This document shows positions 33,998 through 43,002 of a DNA stretch of 64,000 bases, piece by piece. The first letter of the stretch is position 1. Each line of letters opens with the position of its first letter. The DNA comes from Rheinheimera faecalis (GTDB taxonomy: Bacteria; Pseudomonadota; Gammaproteobacteria; Enterobacterales; Alteromonadaceae): assembly GCF_021290965.1 (NCBI RefSeq), contig NZ_JAJOYT010000003.1:310001-374000 (forward strand), read 5' to 3'. The notes beneath the pieces were generated by a model. The model was not told the DNA's origin. It searched no databases and was given only the letters and a program-made list of their open reading frames with translations. The position numbers and the translations under genes are program-made.

Positions 33998-34857
33998 CCG
34001 GCCCCCCCTTGCTGCAGAAATTGCAAAAATTTTTGCAGCAGCGGTGGATGATAGTTTTTATGTTGCACCAATCTGAAATGCCGCTGCAGCTGCAAAGGGC
34101 TTTGCAGCAATAGCAACTGACCTGCATTAATTTCGTCCTGCACAGCCAGCAAAGGTAAACAGCCAATACCCAAACCTTGTTTCACTGCTTGTTTAATGGC
34201 TTCAGGTCGTTCCAGTTCCAGCAAATTGTTGGGCGCCCAGTGTAAGCGAGCCAATTCATGTTCCAGCACAGCTCTTGTGCCTGAACCTTGTTCCCGCACT
34301 ATCCAACGTTGTGCCAATAATTGTTCTGTCGATAAATTCTGATGTAACCTGGGGTGACCGAACAATACCGTCAGATCCTGTCGCCAATGCTCAATAGTGA
34401 ATTCAGCGCTCAGTACCGGACCTTCGACAAAACCCAGCTGAGCTTGTTGCTGGTGCATCAGATGCAGCACTTCGCTGCTGTTGCAAAGCCTTAATTTAAA
34501 ATCAATCTGTGGATAAAGAGCTGTAAATTGAGCCAGTAATCCGGGCAACAAATAACAGCCTACTGTTTCACTGGCCACCAGCCTCAGTTCGCCTTTGTCA
34601 GGCTCTGAATTCACCAGCTCCTGCTGCAGCTCAAGAAAGACCTGCAGTTTGGGTAACAGATCCAGGGTATGTTGGGTAGGGACCAGTTGCCGGCCCTGAC
34701 GTAAGAATAACGGCTGACCTAAGCGTTGTTCCAGCTCTTTTAAGGCCTGACTAGCGGCTGACTGACTTAATGCCAAAAGATCAGCGGCTTTGGTCAGGCT
34801 GTGTTGGCGGCAAATGGCATCCAATAATAACCAGTGGCGTGGACTGGGATAATTCAT
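33994..34857 (-). CDS. LysR-family regulator, YeiE-like
   Basis: Protein of 287 residues from the ATG at 34855-34857 (MNYPSPRHWLLLDAICRQHS). The N-terminal helix-turn-helix has LTKAADLLALSQSAASQALK, and the effector domain contains RLVASETVGCYLLPGLLAQF, LGFVEGPVLS and WIVREQGSGTRAVLEHELAR, a pattern shared with YeiE/CysB-like regulators. It is divergent from the YeiH-type transporter gene, the same pairing as yeiE-yeiH in E. coli, so it probably controls that gene. A longer frame with an upstream ATG at 34914 also lacks a good ribosome binding site, so the start is uncertain. The inducer is not known. Confidence 0.85.
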   Translation of the reverse strand: MNYPSPRHWLLLDAICRQHSLTKAADLLALSQSAASQALKELEQRLGQPLFLRQGRQLVPTQHTLDLLPKLQVFLELQQELVNSEPDKGELRLVASETVGCYLLPGLLAQFTALYPQIDFKLRLCNSSEVLHLMHQQQAQLGFVEGPVLSAEFTIEHWRQDLTVLFGHPRLHQNLSTEQLLAQRWIVREQGSGTRAVLEHELARLHWAPNNLLELERPEAIKQAVKQGLGIGCLPLLAVQDEINAGQLLLLQSPLQLQRHFRLVQHKNYHPPLLQKFLQFLQQGGAG

Positions 34858-34876
34858 TTGTTTATCTAATCTGAGT

Positions 34877-34902
34877 AATAAGATAAATCCATTATTCTTA
34901 TT
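34877..34902. promoter_or_regulatory. AT-rich inverted repeat, candidate LysR operator
   Basis: AATAAGATAA (34877-34886) and TTATTCTTATT (34892-34902) are near-perfect inverted arms around a five-base centre, midway between the YeiE-like and YeiH-like genes. The spacing and dyad suit a LysR-type dimer site. Confidence 0.5.
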
Positions 34903-34952
34903 TTTATCACGCATTACAATAGCGCTGTTTATACAACAAAGATGACATCATT

Positions 34953-35912
34953 ATGTTGGTATTACTTCTGCTTAGTTTGCTGCTACAACTCTTTTATCTG
35001 GCTGCGCCTGTGCTTCATCAATGGGTCAGTCCTGTGTTTGTTGCTTTGCTTTTGGGATTATCTGCCGCTTTTATACTGCCTTTATGTTCGATTCAGCCTC
35101 GTGAGCTGCTCTCTACCCAACTGGATAAATTGGCGCTGCTGCAACAAAAAGCACTGCGTTTTGGCATAGTTTTATTTGCTTTTAGTGTCGATTCTGAACT
35201 GGTGCTACAAACCAGCCCGCTGGCTTTATTGCAGCTGGCAGCTTTGGTGTTACTGGTGCTGACAACGGCGCTGTGGCTTGGGTTTAAAGTATTTAAATTG
35301 CCCAAAGAGCTGGTGCTTTTAGTCAGTTGTGGTTTAAGTTTTTGCGGTACTTCAGCCATTTTCGCCACCTGGTCTGTGCGCAAAAGTGACGAAGCGACCT
35401 TAACTCAAAGCCTGGCTATGGTGCTGTTGATGGGCTTGCTGGCTTTACTGAGTTATTCAGTGTTGATGCACGCAGGTGTTTTACCTGAAGCACAACTGGC
35501 CTGGCTGATTGGCAGTACGGCACCTGAAGTGTCACAGGCGGTAGCCGCCGGCAGTCAATTAGGCGATGCAGCGCCACAAGCTGTGATTGCCAAATTATTC
35601 CGGGTTTGTTTATTAGTGCCTTTTTTACTTTTGCTAAGTTTTAACAGCAAAAACAAAGAGGGTTTTGTCTTCCCCTGGTTTGTGCTTGGTTTTATCGCGG
35701 TGTTGCTGATCAATATCGGCTTTGCTGTGCCTGTCTGGTTCAGTCAGTGCGCTTTAGTGCTCTCACAAAGTTGCCTGATTTTTGCGATGTTAGTAACAGG
35801 GCTTTTCACCAACTGGCAGGATCTAAAGCAGTGCAGCGGCAAAGTCTTTGGTTTTGCCGCTGTGGTGATGGTTTTACTCTTTAGCTTTTCTTATCTGTTT
35901 TTGCCGGGTTAG
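34953..35912 (+). CDS. YeiH-family (UPF0324) putative anion exporter
   Basis: Protein of 319 residues, almost entirely membrane segments (about nine or ten), beginning MLVLLLLSLLLQLFYLAAPV. The family motif region CGLSFCGTSAIFATWSVRKS matches the GxSxCGxxAI pattern of UPF0324 proteins, and GSTAPEVSQAVAAGSQLGDA matches the conserved second half. Members are proposed to export sulfate or sulfite-like anions, with weak experimental support. It is divergent from the YeiE-like regulator and overlaps the convergent M20 gene by 32 bases. Start codon choice is tentative because no strong ribosome binding site is seen. Confidence 0.85.
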   Translation: MLVLLLLSLLLQLFYLAAPVLHQWVSPVFVALLLGLSAAFILPLCSIQPRELLSTQLDKLALLQQKALRFGIVLFAFSVDSELVLQTSPLALLQLAALVLLVLTTALWLGFKVFKLPKELVLLVSCGLSFCGTSAIFATWSVRKSDEATLTQSLAMVLLMGLLALLSYSVLMHAGVLPEAQLAWLIGSTAPEVSQAVAAGSQLGDAAPQAVIAKLFRVCLLVPFLLLLSFNSKNKEGFVFPWFVLGFIAVLLINIGFAVPVWFSQCALVLSQSCLIFAMLVTGLFTNWQDLKQCSGKVFGFAAVVMVLLFSFSYLFLPG

Positions 35913-37191
35913 CCAAATAATCTAAAGCCAGGCCAGTTAAAGCCCGTACACCATTTTCCAGCGCCTTTTCATTGACCTGAAAAAATGGGGAATGGTTAGG
36001 TGCTGTTTTGTCGACCGGAGTATTGTCCGGTGCTATGCCCAAAAAGAAAAATACGCCTGGTACTTCTTGCTGGAAGAATGAAAAGTCTTCAGAGGCGGTA
36101 ATAGGTTTGATTGGCGCCACACCAGCTTTGCCTGCAGCCCATTCTAAGCTCGGCATAGCCCACTCTGTTAGTTTGGCGTCATTCCAGGTCACAGCGGCAA
36201 AACCATGGTTATGAAATTCTGCCGTAGCACCACTGGCCGCTGCTATATGTTCTGAAGTGTGCTGCATTTTTTGTAATAACTGCTCACGCATAACAGGATC
36301 AAAAGTCCGTATTGTGCCTTCAAGTTTTACTTCATCCGGAATAATGTTCCAGCGCACGCCACCATGCACCTGACCTACAGATAACACAGCAGGCGCCTGA
36401 GTCACATCCAACTGTCGGGCTGGAATTTGATGTAAGGCGGTGATGAGCTGACCAGTGACTGCTATAGGGTCGACACCACGCCATGGGCTGGAGCCATGCA
36501 CCTGTTTGCCTTTGACTGTGATATTAAAACTGTCAGCTGCTGCCATAATGCCTTCGCTTTTTACCTGCAACTGGCCGGCAGGGCCCGGCCAAACATGCAG
36601 GCCAAAAATGGCGTCAGGTTTGTATTTGGCAAACACACCTTCTTTGAGCATCAGCTTAGCACCACCTTCTTCACCTGCAGGCGGGCCTTCTTCGGCGGGT
36701 TGAAACACAAATAAAATGGTGCCTGCAAGCTCTGCTTTTAGCTTTGTCAGCACTGAGGCTGTCGCCATCAGCATGGCAGTATGGGCATCATGACCACAGG
36801 CATGCATTACACCTACATCCTGGCCATTAAAGGTACTGCGCACTTTAGACGCAAAAGGTAAATCGACCTGCTCAGTCACAGGTAACGCATCCATATCAGC
36901 CCGTAAGGCCACTGTAGGTCCGGGTTTAGCGCCTTTTAATACACCCAACACACCATGATGAGCAATGCCGGTTTGCACTTCCAGACCAAGAGATTTTAAG
37001 TGCGCTGCTACTTTTTTGGCTGTATTGACTTCGCGGTTCGACAGTTCAGGGTATTGATGAAAATGACGGCGCCATTCCAGCATTTGTGGCTGGATAGTTT
37101 TAATAGCAGATTCAGTTTGAGGTTTTAAATCAATGGCTGCCTGAGCTGAAAACGCACTGGCAACCAGCAACGAAACTAAAGTTCTGAGCAT
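35881..37191 (-). CDS. Exported M20-family amidohydrolase/carboxypeptidase
   Basis: Protein of 436 residues with a signal peptide (MLRTLVSLLVASAFSAQAAI) and the M20D amidohydrolase pattern: RRHFHQYPELSNREVNT, metal ligands in MHACGHDAHTAML, the catalytic pair FVFQPAEEGPPAGEEGG, GLHVWPGPAGQ, and the dimerisation domain in the centre (HGSSPWRGVDPIAV). Cytosolic relatives hydrolyse N-acyl amino acids or hippurate; this one is periplasmic. The ATG at 37189-37191 has AAGGA seven bases upstream; the longer frame adds 16 residues before the signal peptide. A nine-base inverted repeat (37190-37198, 37216-37224) can fold the start region. Confidence 0.92.
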   Translation of the reverse strand: MLRTLVSLLVASAFSAQAAIDLKPQTESAIKTIQPQMLEWRRHFHQYPELSNREVNTAKKVAAHLKSLGLEVQTGIAHHGVLGVLKGAKPGPTVALRADMDALPVTEQVDLPFASKVRSTFNGQDVGVMHACGHDAHTAMLMATASVLTKLKAELAGTILFVFQPAEEGPPAGEEGGAKLMLKEGVFAKYKPDAIFGLHVWPGPAGQLQVKSEGIMAAADSFNITVKGKQVHGSSPWRGVDPIAVTGQLITALHQIPARQLDVTQAPAVLSVGQVHGGVRWNIIPDEVKLEGTIRTFDPVMREQLLQKMQHTSEHIAAASGATAEFHNHGFAAVTWNDAKLTEWAMPSLEWAAGKAGVAPIKPITASEDFSFFQQEVPGVFFFLGIAPDNTPVDKTAPNHSPFFQVNEKALENGVRALTGLALDYLANPAKTDKKS

Positions 37192-37281
37192 GGTAAGGTC
37201 CTTAAAGTCTTTGAGCCTTACCATACTGCTTGTGGTCAAAAAAGCAAAGCGTCAGAATCTGTTCGCTCGACAACTTCACTA

Positions 37282-38379
37282 TTATTCGTGCTTAGCGGGT
37301 GCTGGTGTTGCCTCAACGGGGTCAACTATGATTTTGGGTTCTCTGAGCCATTCGCGCCAAATCGCTACTAACAGCGCCATCAGTACAGGCCCCACAAACA
37401 AACCGACCATGCCCATAGTTTTTACACCCCCTATTAACCCAAAAAAGGTGGGTAAAAACGGTAGTTTGACCGGGCCACCCACCAGATTGGGTCTAATGGT
37501 TTTATCGACAATAAAAAGCTCAATGCTGCCCCATAAAAACAAGCCAACCCCAGCTGTTAAATCGCCTGTGCCAATCAGATAAATGGAAATTAAACTAAAA
37601 GATAAAGGAGCACCGCCCGGGATCAGTGCCATAAAACCAGTCAGCACACCAAAAGCTACAGGGGAGGGTACACCAGCTATCCAGTAAGCTATACCCAACA
37701 CCACACCTTCACCTATAGCGATTATCGTCATACCTATGACTGTAGAGCTTACGGTGGCAGGCACAACACGGGAGAAGCGGTTCCAACGGTCAGGTAAAAT
37801 GCGCTCGCCTACAGTATCCAGTTGCCAGGCCAAACGTTCACCATCTTTATAGAGGAAAAACAAGGTGATCAGCATAAACAACAAGGTCAGCATAAAGCCT
37901 GCTGTAGTCCAGCCAAAATTAAGCACCCATTTTGAGATGCCGCCTATTTGTTCACCACTGACTAAACTGACCACCTGACCTAATTGATGAGGTTCACCTA
38001 AGTAGGTTTGCCAGTAAGTCGCTAAAGTTTCACCGACAGCTGGCAGGGCTTTTAACCATTCAGGCACAGCAGCACCATGTTCATTGGCATACTTCAACCA
38101 CTCAATCCAGGCACGTATTTCTTCCATCGCATAACTGAATACCAGGGCCAGTGGGATCACCAAACCTAACACAATAGCAATAATAGCGACGCTAGCGGCA
38201 AGGGTTGAGTTATTGCGGCAGTAGTTCAGCAGATGACGGTATAAAGGCCAACTGGCAAAACAAATAATCAATGCAGCCAATACAGGAACCAGAAAGCCAA
38301 TAAAAAAGAATACGCCAGCACAGAGGATCACCAACAATAAGGCTCTGCTAATAGCGTCGTTACTAAAAATCTGTGGCAT
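37282..38379 (-). CDS. AI-2E family transporter
   Basis: Protein of 365 residues starting MPQIFSNDAISRALLLVILC, with about seven or eight membrane segments (VFFFIGFLVPVLAALIICFA; LTLLFMLITLFFLYKDG; AFGVLTGFMALIPGGAPLSF; GMVGLFVGPVLMALLVAIWR). The IPGGAP and LFVGPVL stretches mark the AI-2E (TqsA/PerM) family; members export autoinducer-2 or work as sodium/proton antiporters. It begins 37 bases after the ppx stop on the same strand and may be the third gene of a ppk-ppx transcript. The ATG at 38377-38379 with AAAAGGAAAA upstream is used; a longer frame would start inside ppx. Confidence 0.9.
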   Translation of the reverse strand: MPQIFSNDAISRALLLVILCAGVFFFIGFLVPVLAALIICFASWPLYRHLLNYCRNNSTLAASVAIIAIVLGLVIPLALVFSYAMEEIRAWIEWLKYANEHGAAVPEWLKALPAVGETLATYWQTYLGEPHQLGQVVSLVSGEQIGGISKWVLNFGWTTAGFMLTLLFMLITLFFLYKDGERLAWQLDTVGERILPDRWNRFSRVVPATVSSTVIGMTIIAIGEGVVLGIAYWIAGVPSPVAFGVLTGFMALIPGGAPLSFSLISIYLIGTGDLTAGVGLFLWGSIELFIVDKTIRPNLVGGPVKLPFLPTFFGLIGGVKTMGMVGLFVGPVLMALLVAIWREWLREPKIIVDPVEATPAPAKHE

Positions 38380-38416
38380 CTGTAACTTTTCCTTTTGCCT
38401 GTTGGGCGTTATGTGA

Positions 38417-39997
38417 TTACTCCTCATCCAGATTGGATGGATCAAACCCCGGACTTTGCAAACTGCACTCTATTAAATAGGGGCAGTCGAGCACAAAGGC
38501 AATCTTTTTCAGATGCAATTGCTCCTGCTGGAGATCAGCAACCAATAAGGGCTGTTGCTCCAGCCATTCTTTAGGTAACTGCAGGCTAAGCTGCTGATTT
38601 TGGCCTTGTGCTTTGAGCTCTGGTAAAAAGTCGTCACGGCGTTTTTGATTCAGTAAAACGGCCAGCCGCAGCAGCACCAGTAGGGACACGACTGTGCTTG
38701 TGTTGTACAAATAAAATTGCGACAAATCTTCGCTTTTAATTTTGCGGCGGTGAGAGCGGACTAAGGTCGCAAGCAACTGCTGCTGTTCCTGGTTAAAGCC
38801 GGGCAAATTGGCATTTTTTAAAATATAAGACGAGTGACGCTGCACGCTGGAGGAATTGATGTGTAAACCAATTTCATAAACAGTGGCAGCCCAACTGAGT
38901 AAATCGGCCATTTCATCGGTCAATTGCCAGCTTGTCCGCAACTGAGCAAACAATTCCAGTGCAGTGCCGCGTACTCTGTCGGCCTGAGCTGTATCTATGC
39001 TGTATCTTTTAATCAGACTTTGAATGGTATGTTCGCGAATATCGTGATGATGCAGGCGGTCACTCATTTCATAGAGTACACCTTCGCGTAAGGCGGCATC
39101 GACATAATACATTTGTGAAATGCCAAGCATATTAAAAGCAGCGATCAGAATAGCTAAACCTGAACAAATCAGTAGCTTACGATCATCAGCCAAGCCAGGT
39201 AAATCCAGCTGCAGGCTATTTTCCTGTGCGATCAGCAAGTCTCTTAACTGCAGCAGGTGTTCGAGTTCAATACAAACCGGATGCCAGCCTAAACCGACAA
39301 TAATATCGCGAATGGTTTTTATCGTGCCTGAAGTACCGACCGCCTGTTGCCAGCCGGTTTCACGGTAAGCTGAGACTATAGGCTCCAGTTCCTGTTCGGC
39401 CTGTAAAATGGCGCGTTCAAACTTCTTGGGACTGATGCGGCCACTCGGGAAATGAAACTGGGCATAGCTGACACAGCCCATATTACGGCTGGCCAGTTTG
39501 AGCGGCTGAAAGCCTTCACCTATAGCAAACTCAGTACTGCCACCGCCAATATCCATCACCAGTCGACGGCCCTGATAATGTTCAAAATGGGCCACACCCT
39601 GATAAATAAAACGAGCTTCTTCCTGACCTGAAATCACTTCAATAGGAAAAGGGAATACAGCCTGAGCACGGCGTAAAAACATAGAACTGTTTTTCGCCCT
39701 TCTTAAAGTGTACGTGGCTATAACACGCACTGACTCTGTCGGAACAGGTTTTAAGGTATCAGCAAACTGTGCCAGTACAGCAAGACCGCGTAACATGGCT
39801 TCTTCAGTCAGCAGTAAATCTTCTGTTAAACCCTCAGCCAGCTGGACTTTTTGTTTTTCACGGTGTAACAGCTGCAAAGCGCCATCCACCACGCGAGCTA
39901 TCACCATATGAAAGCTGTTCGAGCCTAAATCAACAGCCGCCATATAAGCGGCTTTTTGTGTATCGCTAGTAGCGTCTGCGCTGGTCCAGTGGATCAT
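38417..39997 (-). CDS. ppx: Exopolyphosphatase (Ppx/GppA family)
   Basis: Protein of 526 residues. The actin-like ATPase fold starts with AAVDLGSNSFHMVIARV (phosphate-1 motif) and continues with RVIATYTLRRAKN, EVISGQEEARFIYQGV and DIGGGSTEFAIGEG (phosphate-2 motif); the C-terminal half is the helical HD-like domain. Ppx trims terminal phosphates from long-chain polyphosphate. Its ATG overlaps the ppk stop as ATGA, so the two are translationally coupled, the E. coli arrangement. Linkage to ppk favours Ppx over the pppGpp phosphatase GppA, although family members can have both activities. Confidence 0.94.
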   Translation of the reverse strand: MIHWTSADATSDTQKAAYMAAVDLGSNSFHMVIARVVDGALQLLHREKQKVQLAEGLTEDLLLTEEAMLRGLAVLAQFADTLKPVPTESVRVIATYTLRRAKNSSMFLRRAQAVFPFPIEVISGQEEARFIYQGVAHFEHYQGRRLVMDIGGGSTEFAIGEGFQPLKLASRNMGCVSYAQFHFPSGRISPKKFERAILQAEQELEPIVSAYRETGWQQAVGTSGTIKTIRDIIVGLGWHPVCIELEHLLQLRDLLIAQENSLQLDLPGLADDRKLLICSGLAILIAAFNMLGISQMYYVDAALREGVLYEMSDRLHHHDIREHTIQSLIKRYSIDTAQADRVRGTALELFAQLRTSWQLTDEMADLLSWAATVYEIGLHINSSSVQRHSSYILKNANLPGFNQEQQQLLATLVRSHRRKIKSEDLSQFYLYNTSTVVSLLVLLRLAVLLNQKRRDDFLPELKAQGQNQQLSLQLPKEWLEQQPLLVADLQQEQLHLKKIAFVLDCPYLIECSLQSPGFDPSNLDEE

Positions 39998-42114
39998 GTT
40001 CCGGCCTGAGTGGATTGCTGCAACTGAGCAAAATAATCGTAGATTTCCTGTTGGGAGCGAATGCTACGCTTATTGCCTCTTTTTACATAGTGGTTGCTTT
40101 GATCTTTATCAATAATCCGCGCCTTCACATTGTCATGCCACTGAATATCCAGCGTGGTCATGATTTGCTGTTTAATAGCCGCATCATAAATAGGCACACC
40201 TACTTCCACCCGCTGATCCAGGTTACGGGTCATCCAGTCGGCTGATGAGATATACAAATCAGTGTCACCACCATTGTTAAATACATAAACCCGGGCGTGT
40301 TCAAGGTATCTGTCCAGCACACTTAATACATGGATATTGTCGCTGCGGCCTTTAACGCCAGGAATTAGCGAACACATACCCCGTACCATAATACGGATCT
40401 TCACACCGGCCATACTGGCTTTATAGAGTAAATCAATGATCTGATTATCAACCAGGTTATTAATTTTCAGCGTAATTTCAGCTTTACGACCGGAAGTGGC
40501 AAAACTGGTTTCCCGCTCTATCAGGGCACTGAGTTTAGGACGGCTCCAGGTTGGGGAGACAATCAAATGGTTAAACTGGAAAGGTTTGTAGCTGTACTGA
40601 ATAAATTCAAACACCTGATCCACTTCATCACAAATTTCACTGTGGCAGGTGAATAAGCTCATATCGGTATAAATGCGGGCCGTTTTTTCGTTAAAGTTAC
40701 CAGTGCCTATATGGGCAAACTTCACGGTTTTGCCTTTTTCCTGGCGGGTGATTAAACACAGCTTGGAGTGAATTTTTAAGGTTTGCAGGCCAAAGATCAC
40801 TTCAATACCAGCTTCAGTCATGCGCCGTGCCCAGTTGATATTATTTTCTTCATCAAAACGGGCTTTGAGTTCAACCACTACTGTGACCTGTTTACCGTTA
40901 CGCACAGCATCCAGTAAAGAACGAATGACCCGTGAGTTTTTTGCCACTCGGTACATGGTCATTTTGATAGTGGTGACTTTAGGGTCAAAGGAGGCCTGAC
41001 GCACCCACTCGGTGAAATAGCCAAAGCTATGATAAGGGTAATACAGCAGAATGTCGCAGGTGCGTATCGCTTCAAAGCTGGTGGTATGACGCTCAAATTC
41101 CGGACTTTTTAATACCGGCATGGCTGGGAACTCTAAAGAGGGATGGCCAATATTTGGAAAACCAATAAAGTCTTTAAAGTTACGGTACTTACCGCCTGGA
41201 ATTAAGGAGTCATAAGAGCTGTAGCCGAGTAATTTTTTCAGCATTTTCAACATATGCTCAGGCATATGGCTGTCGTACACCATACGGACAGGTTCAGATT
41301 TTAAGCGCTGCTTGATACCCTTGGACATTTTGTCGATCAAGGACTGGTCCAGCGTATCGCTGATATTGTATTCGGCGTCACGGGTCAGTTTCAGTGAAAA
41401 GGCCTGAATTTCGCAGAAGTCAAAAAAGCCGTTAAACAAGTCTTTTAAACAGTGCACTATGATGTCGTCGAGCAAAATAATCTGCCGGCGGTAGCGGCCT
41501 TTCTTTTTGCTTTTATTTAAATGCAGCGGCAGTTCAACAAAACGTGACATCACACCAGTAGGCACCTGCACTATGGCGTATTCGGCTTTATTAGAGCCGG
41601 TCATCTCCACCATCAGGTAGGTCGCGTTGTCTTCTAAATGCTTGGCCAGTTTCACTTCTTCGGCCGACAGGATAATAGGCGATAAATGCCGCTGTATTTC
41701 ACTGCGGTAAAAACTTCTGGCCCACTGCGCCTGAGCATCAGTCAGCTTAAAATTATCAATCAGCTCAATATTATGTTTACGTAGTTCTTGTTGTAAGTCG
41801 TCATAAATTTTATTAAAACGCTCACCCATATGTAACACAATATTCTGAATATCATGCAGCAACTGCTCGGCATCTTCCTGCTCGTTCGCATGGTATTTTT
41901 TCAGCAGGATACGGCGTTTCACGTCCGCTACCCGGACCCGGAAAAACTCATCCATGTTATTGGAATAAATACCTAAAAAACGTAAACGTTCAATTAAAGG
42001 GTTACGTTCGTCAGCTGCTTCCTGCAGTACACGGCCATTAAATGACAACCAGCTTAATTCGCGGGGAAAATAATTCGTATCGCTCACAGTATGTATTAGC
42101 TCTGTAATGACCAT
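39994..42114 (-). CDS. ppk1: Polyphosphate kinase 1
   Basis: Protein of 706 residues, close to the family's usual ~690. Domains in order: N domain (YFPRELSWLSFNGRVLQEAA), H domain, and two phospholipase D-like C domains. HSKLCLITR and AHIGTGNFNEKTARIYTD carry the catalytic histidine region, and YHSFGYFTEWVRQASFDPKV the inner loop. The enzyme makes polyphosphate from ATP at the inner membrane. A three-unit Pho box precedes it, so synthesis rises at phosphate limitation together with the Pst system. ppx follows with an ATGA overlap. ATG at 42112-42114 with a modest AGGAG-type ribosome binding site. Confidence 0.97.
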   Translation of the reverse strand: MVITELIHTVSDTNYFPRELSWLSFNGRVLQEAADERNPLIERLRFLGIYSNNMDEFFRVRVADVKRRILLKKYHANEQEDAEQLLHDIQNIVLHMGERFNKIYDDLQQELRKHNIELIDNFKLTDAQAQWARSFYRSEIQRHLSPIILSAEEVKLAKHLEDNATYLMVEMTGSNKAEYAIVQVPTGVMSRFVELPLHLNKSKKKGRYRRQIILLDDIIVHCLKDLFNGFFDFCEIQAFSLKLTRDAEYNISDTLDQSLIDKMSKGIKQRLKSEPVRMVYDSHMPEHMLKMLKKLLGYSSYDSLIPGGKYRNFKDFIGFPNIGHPSLEFPAMPVLKSPEFERHTTSFEAIRTCDILLYYPYHSFGYFTEWVRQASFDPKVTTIKMTMYRVAKNSRVIRSLLDAVRNGKQVTVVVELKARFDEENNINWARRMTEAGIEVIFGLQTLKIHSKLCLITRQEKGKTVKFAHIGTGNFNEKTARIYTDMSLFTCHSEICDEVDQVFEFIQYSYKPFQFNHLIVSPTWSRPKLSALIERETSFATSGRKAEITLKINNLVDNQIIDLLYKASMAGVKIRIMVRGMCSLIPGVKGRSDNIHVLSVLDRYLEHARVYVFNNGGDTDLYISSADWMTRNLDQRVEVGVPIYDAAIKQQIMTTLDIQWHDNVKARIIDKDQSNHYVKRGNKRSIRSQQEIYDYFAQLQQSTQAGT

Positions 42115-42142
42115 AACGCGCTCCTGATCGGGTTCTGGAGCT

Positions 42143-42174
42143 ACTCTATGGCAGTTTTATGACAGACTGATGAA
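42143..42174 (-). promoter_or_regulatory. Pho box and promoter of ppk-ppx
   Basis: On the minus strand TTCAT (42174-42170), GTCAT (42163-42159) and GCCAT (42152-42148) lie at 11-base intervals. A -10 hexamer TAGAGT (42148-42143) starts ten bases after the second unit. The third unit overlaps the -10 region, as it does in the porin promoter. Confidence 0.82.
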
Positions 42175-42223
42175 AGGATCAAGGGCTTGATCCTCTATTA
42201 CAGAAATATTTTTTTCAGAGAAT

Positions 42224-42724
42224 TTAGTGTTCAATATCAACCACTACGTCAGATGCTATAGCCTCAAGAGCTTTGACGACTTCATCTTTATTCAGACCTG
42301 CAGGCAGTTCTACTGTAGCTATCGCATGAAACAAAGGTACTCCCCAGTTGGGCGCACTTTGTTTAGAGCTTTCAAAGTGGATAATATTAGCGCCTTTGTG
42401 TTTGATCACGCTGGATAGCTCACGCACTATGCCGGGTCTGTCGTTGCCTGTGATGACAAATTGCAGCTGTTTATCCAGATGGACTTCAGAGTGTAAGCCT
42501 TGCTGAATTTTAATATCCAGATCAGCCATACGTTCCAGTTCTGTTGTCAGTGCAAACAGATGTTCTTCAGGGACTTCCAGCTGCAATATACCCGCGAAGT
42601 AACCACCTAAGTGACTTAAGTTACTGGCCATCCAGTTGCCCTGATGACTGGCAATGACTGTGGCGAGTTGTTCTACTAAACCTGCTTTATCTTGACCTAT
42701 AACGGTTAAAATCAACTGCTTCAT
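42224..42724 (-). CDS. GcvR-like ACT-domain regulator
   Basis: Protein of 166 residues built from two ACT domains: MKQLILTVIGQDKAGLVEQL with an AGLV turn, and LQFVITGNDRPGIVRELSSV with the DRPGIV turn. This is the length and layout of GcvR, the glycine cleavage system repressor that works through protein contact with GcvA in E. coli. In many gammaproteobacteria GcvR-like proteins are encoded beside bcp/dapA; here it stands between ppk and pstS, so the precise role is less sure. A role in glycine metabolism is family inference. Confidence 0.85.
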   Translation of the reverse strand: MKQLILTVIGQDKAGLVEQLATVIASHQGNWMASNLSHLGGYFAGILQLEVPEEHLFALTTELERMADLDIKIQQGLHSEVHLDKQLQFVITGNDRPGIVRELSSVIKHKGANIIHFESSKQSAPNWGVPLFHAIATVELPAGLNKDEVVKALEAIASDVVVDIEH

Positions 42725-42911
42725 ACAACCTTACTCCCGGAAACGGCGGAAAACTGATAAAAATGCAAAACACCTTTTGAAAAACAGTGGGTTAGCCAGA
42801 TTTGGCTTACCCCATTGTAGACCCCTGGCCAATTTTTGACAGTCAAGTCGTCGCAATTCTCCTGACAAATTCAAAAAAACTTATCTCGCTTAAAAGATGT
42901 TCTTTTATTTC

Positions 42912-42943
42912 GTCATATTAATGTCATATTTCTTTCTTATGAT
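42912..42943 (+). promoter_or_regulatory. Pho box and promoter of pstS
   Basis: GTCAT at 42912 and 42923 are exactly 11 bases apart in an AT-rich setting, and TATGAT (42938-42943) begins after ten bases. It lies about 60 bases upstream of the pstS start. Confidence 0.88.
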
Positions 42944-43002
42944 GAGCCTCAGAAAACAACCTGAACCACGAACAGGCATTTGTCTGTTGTGAGGAGAGCA
43001 AC

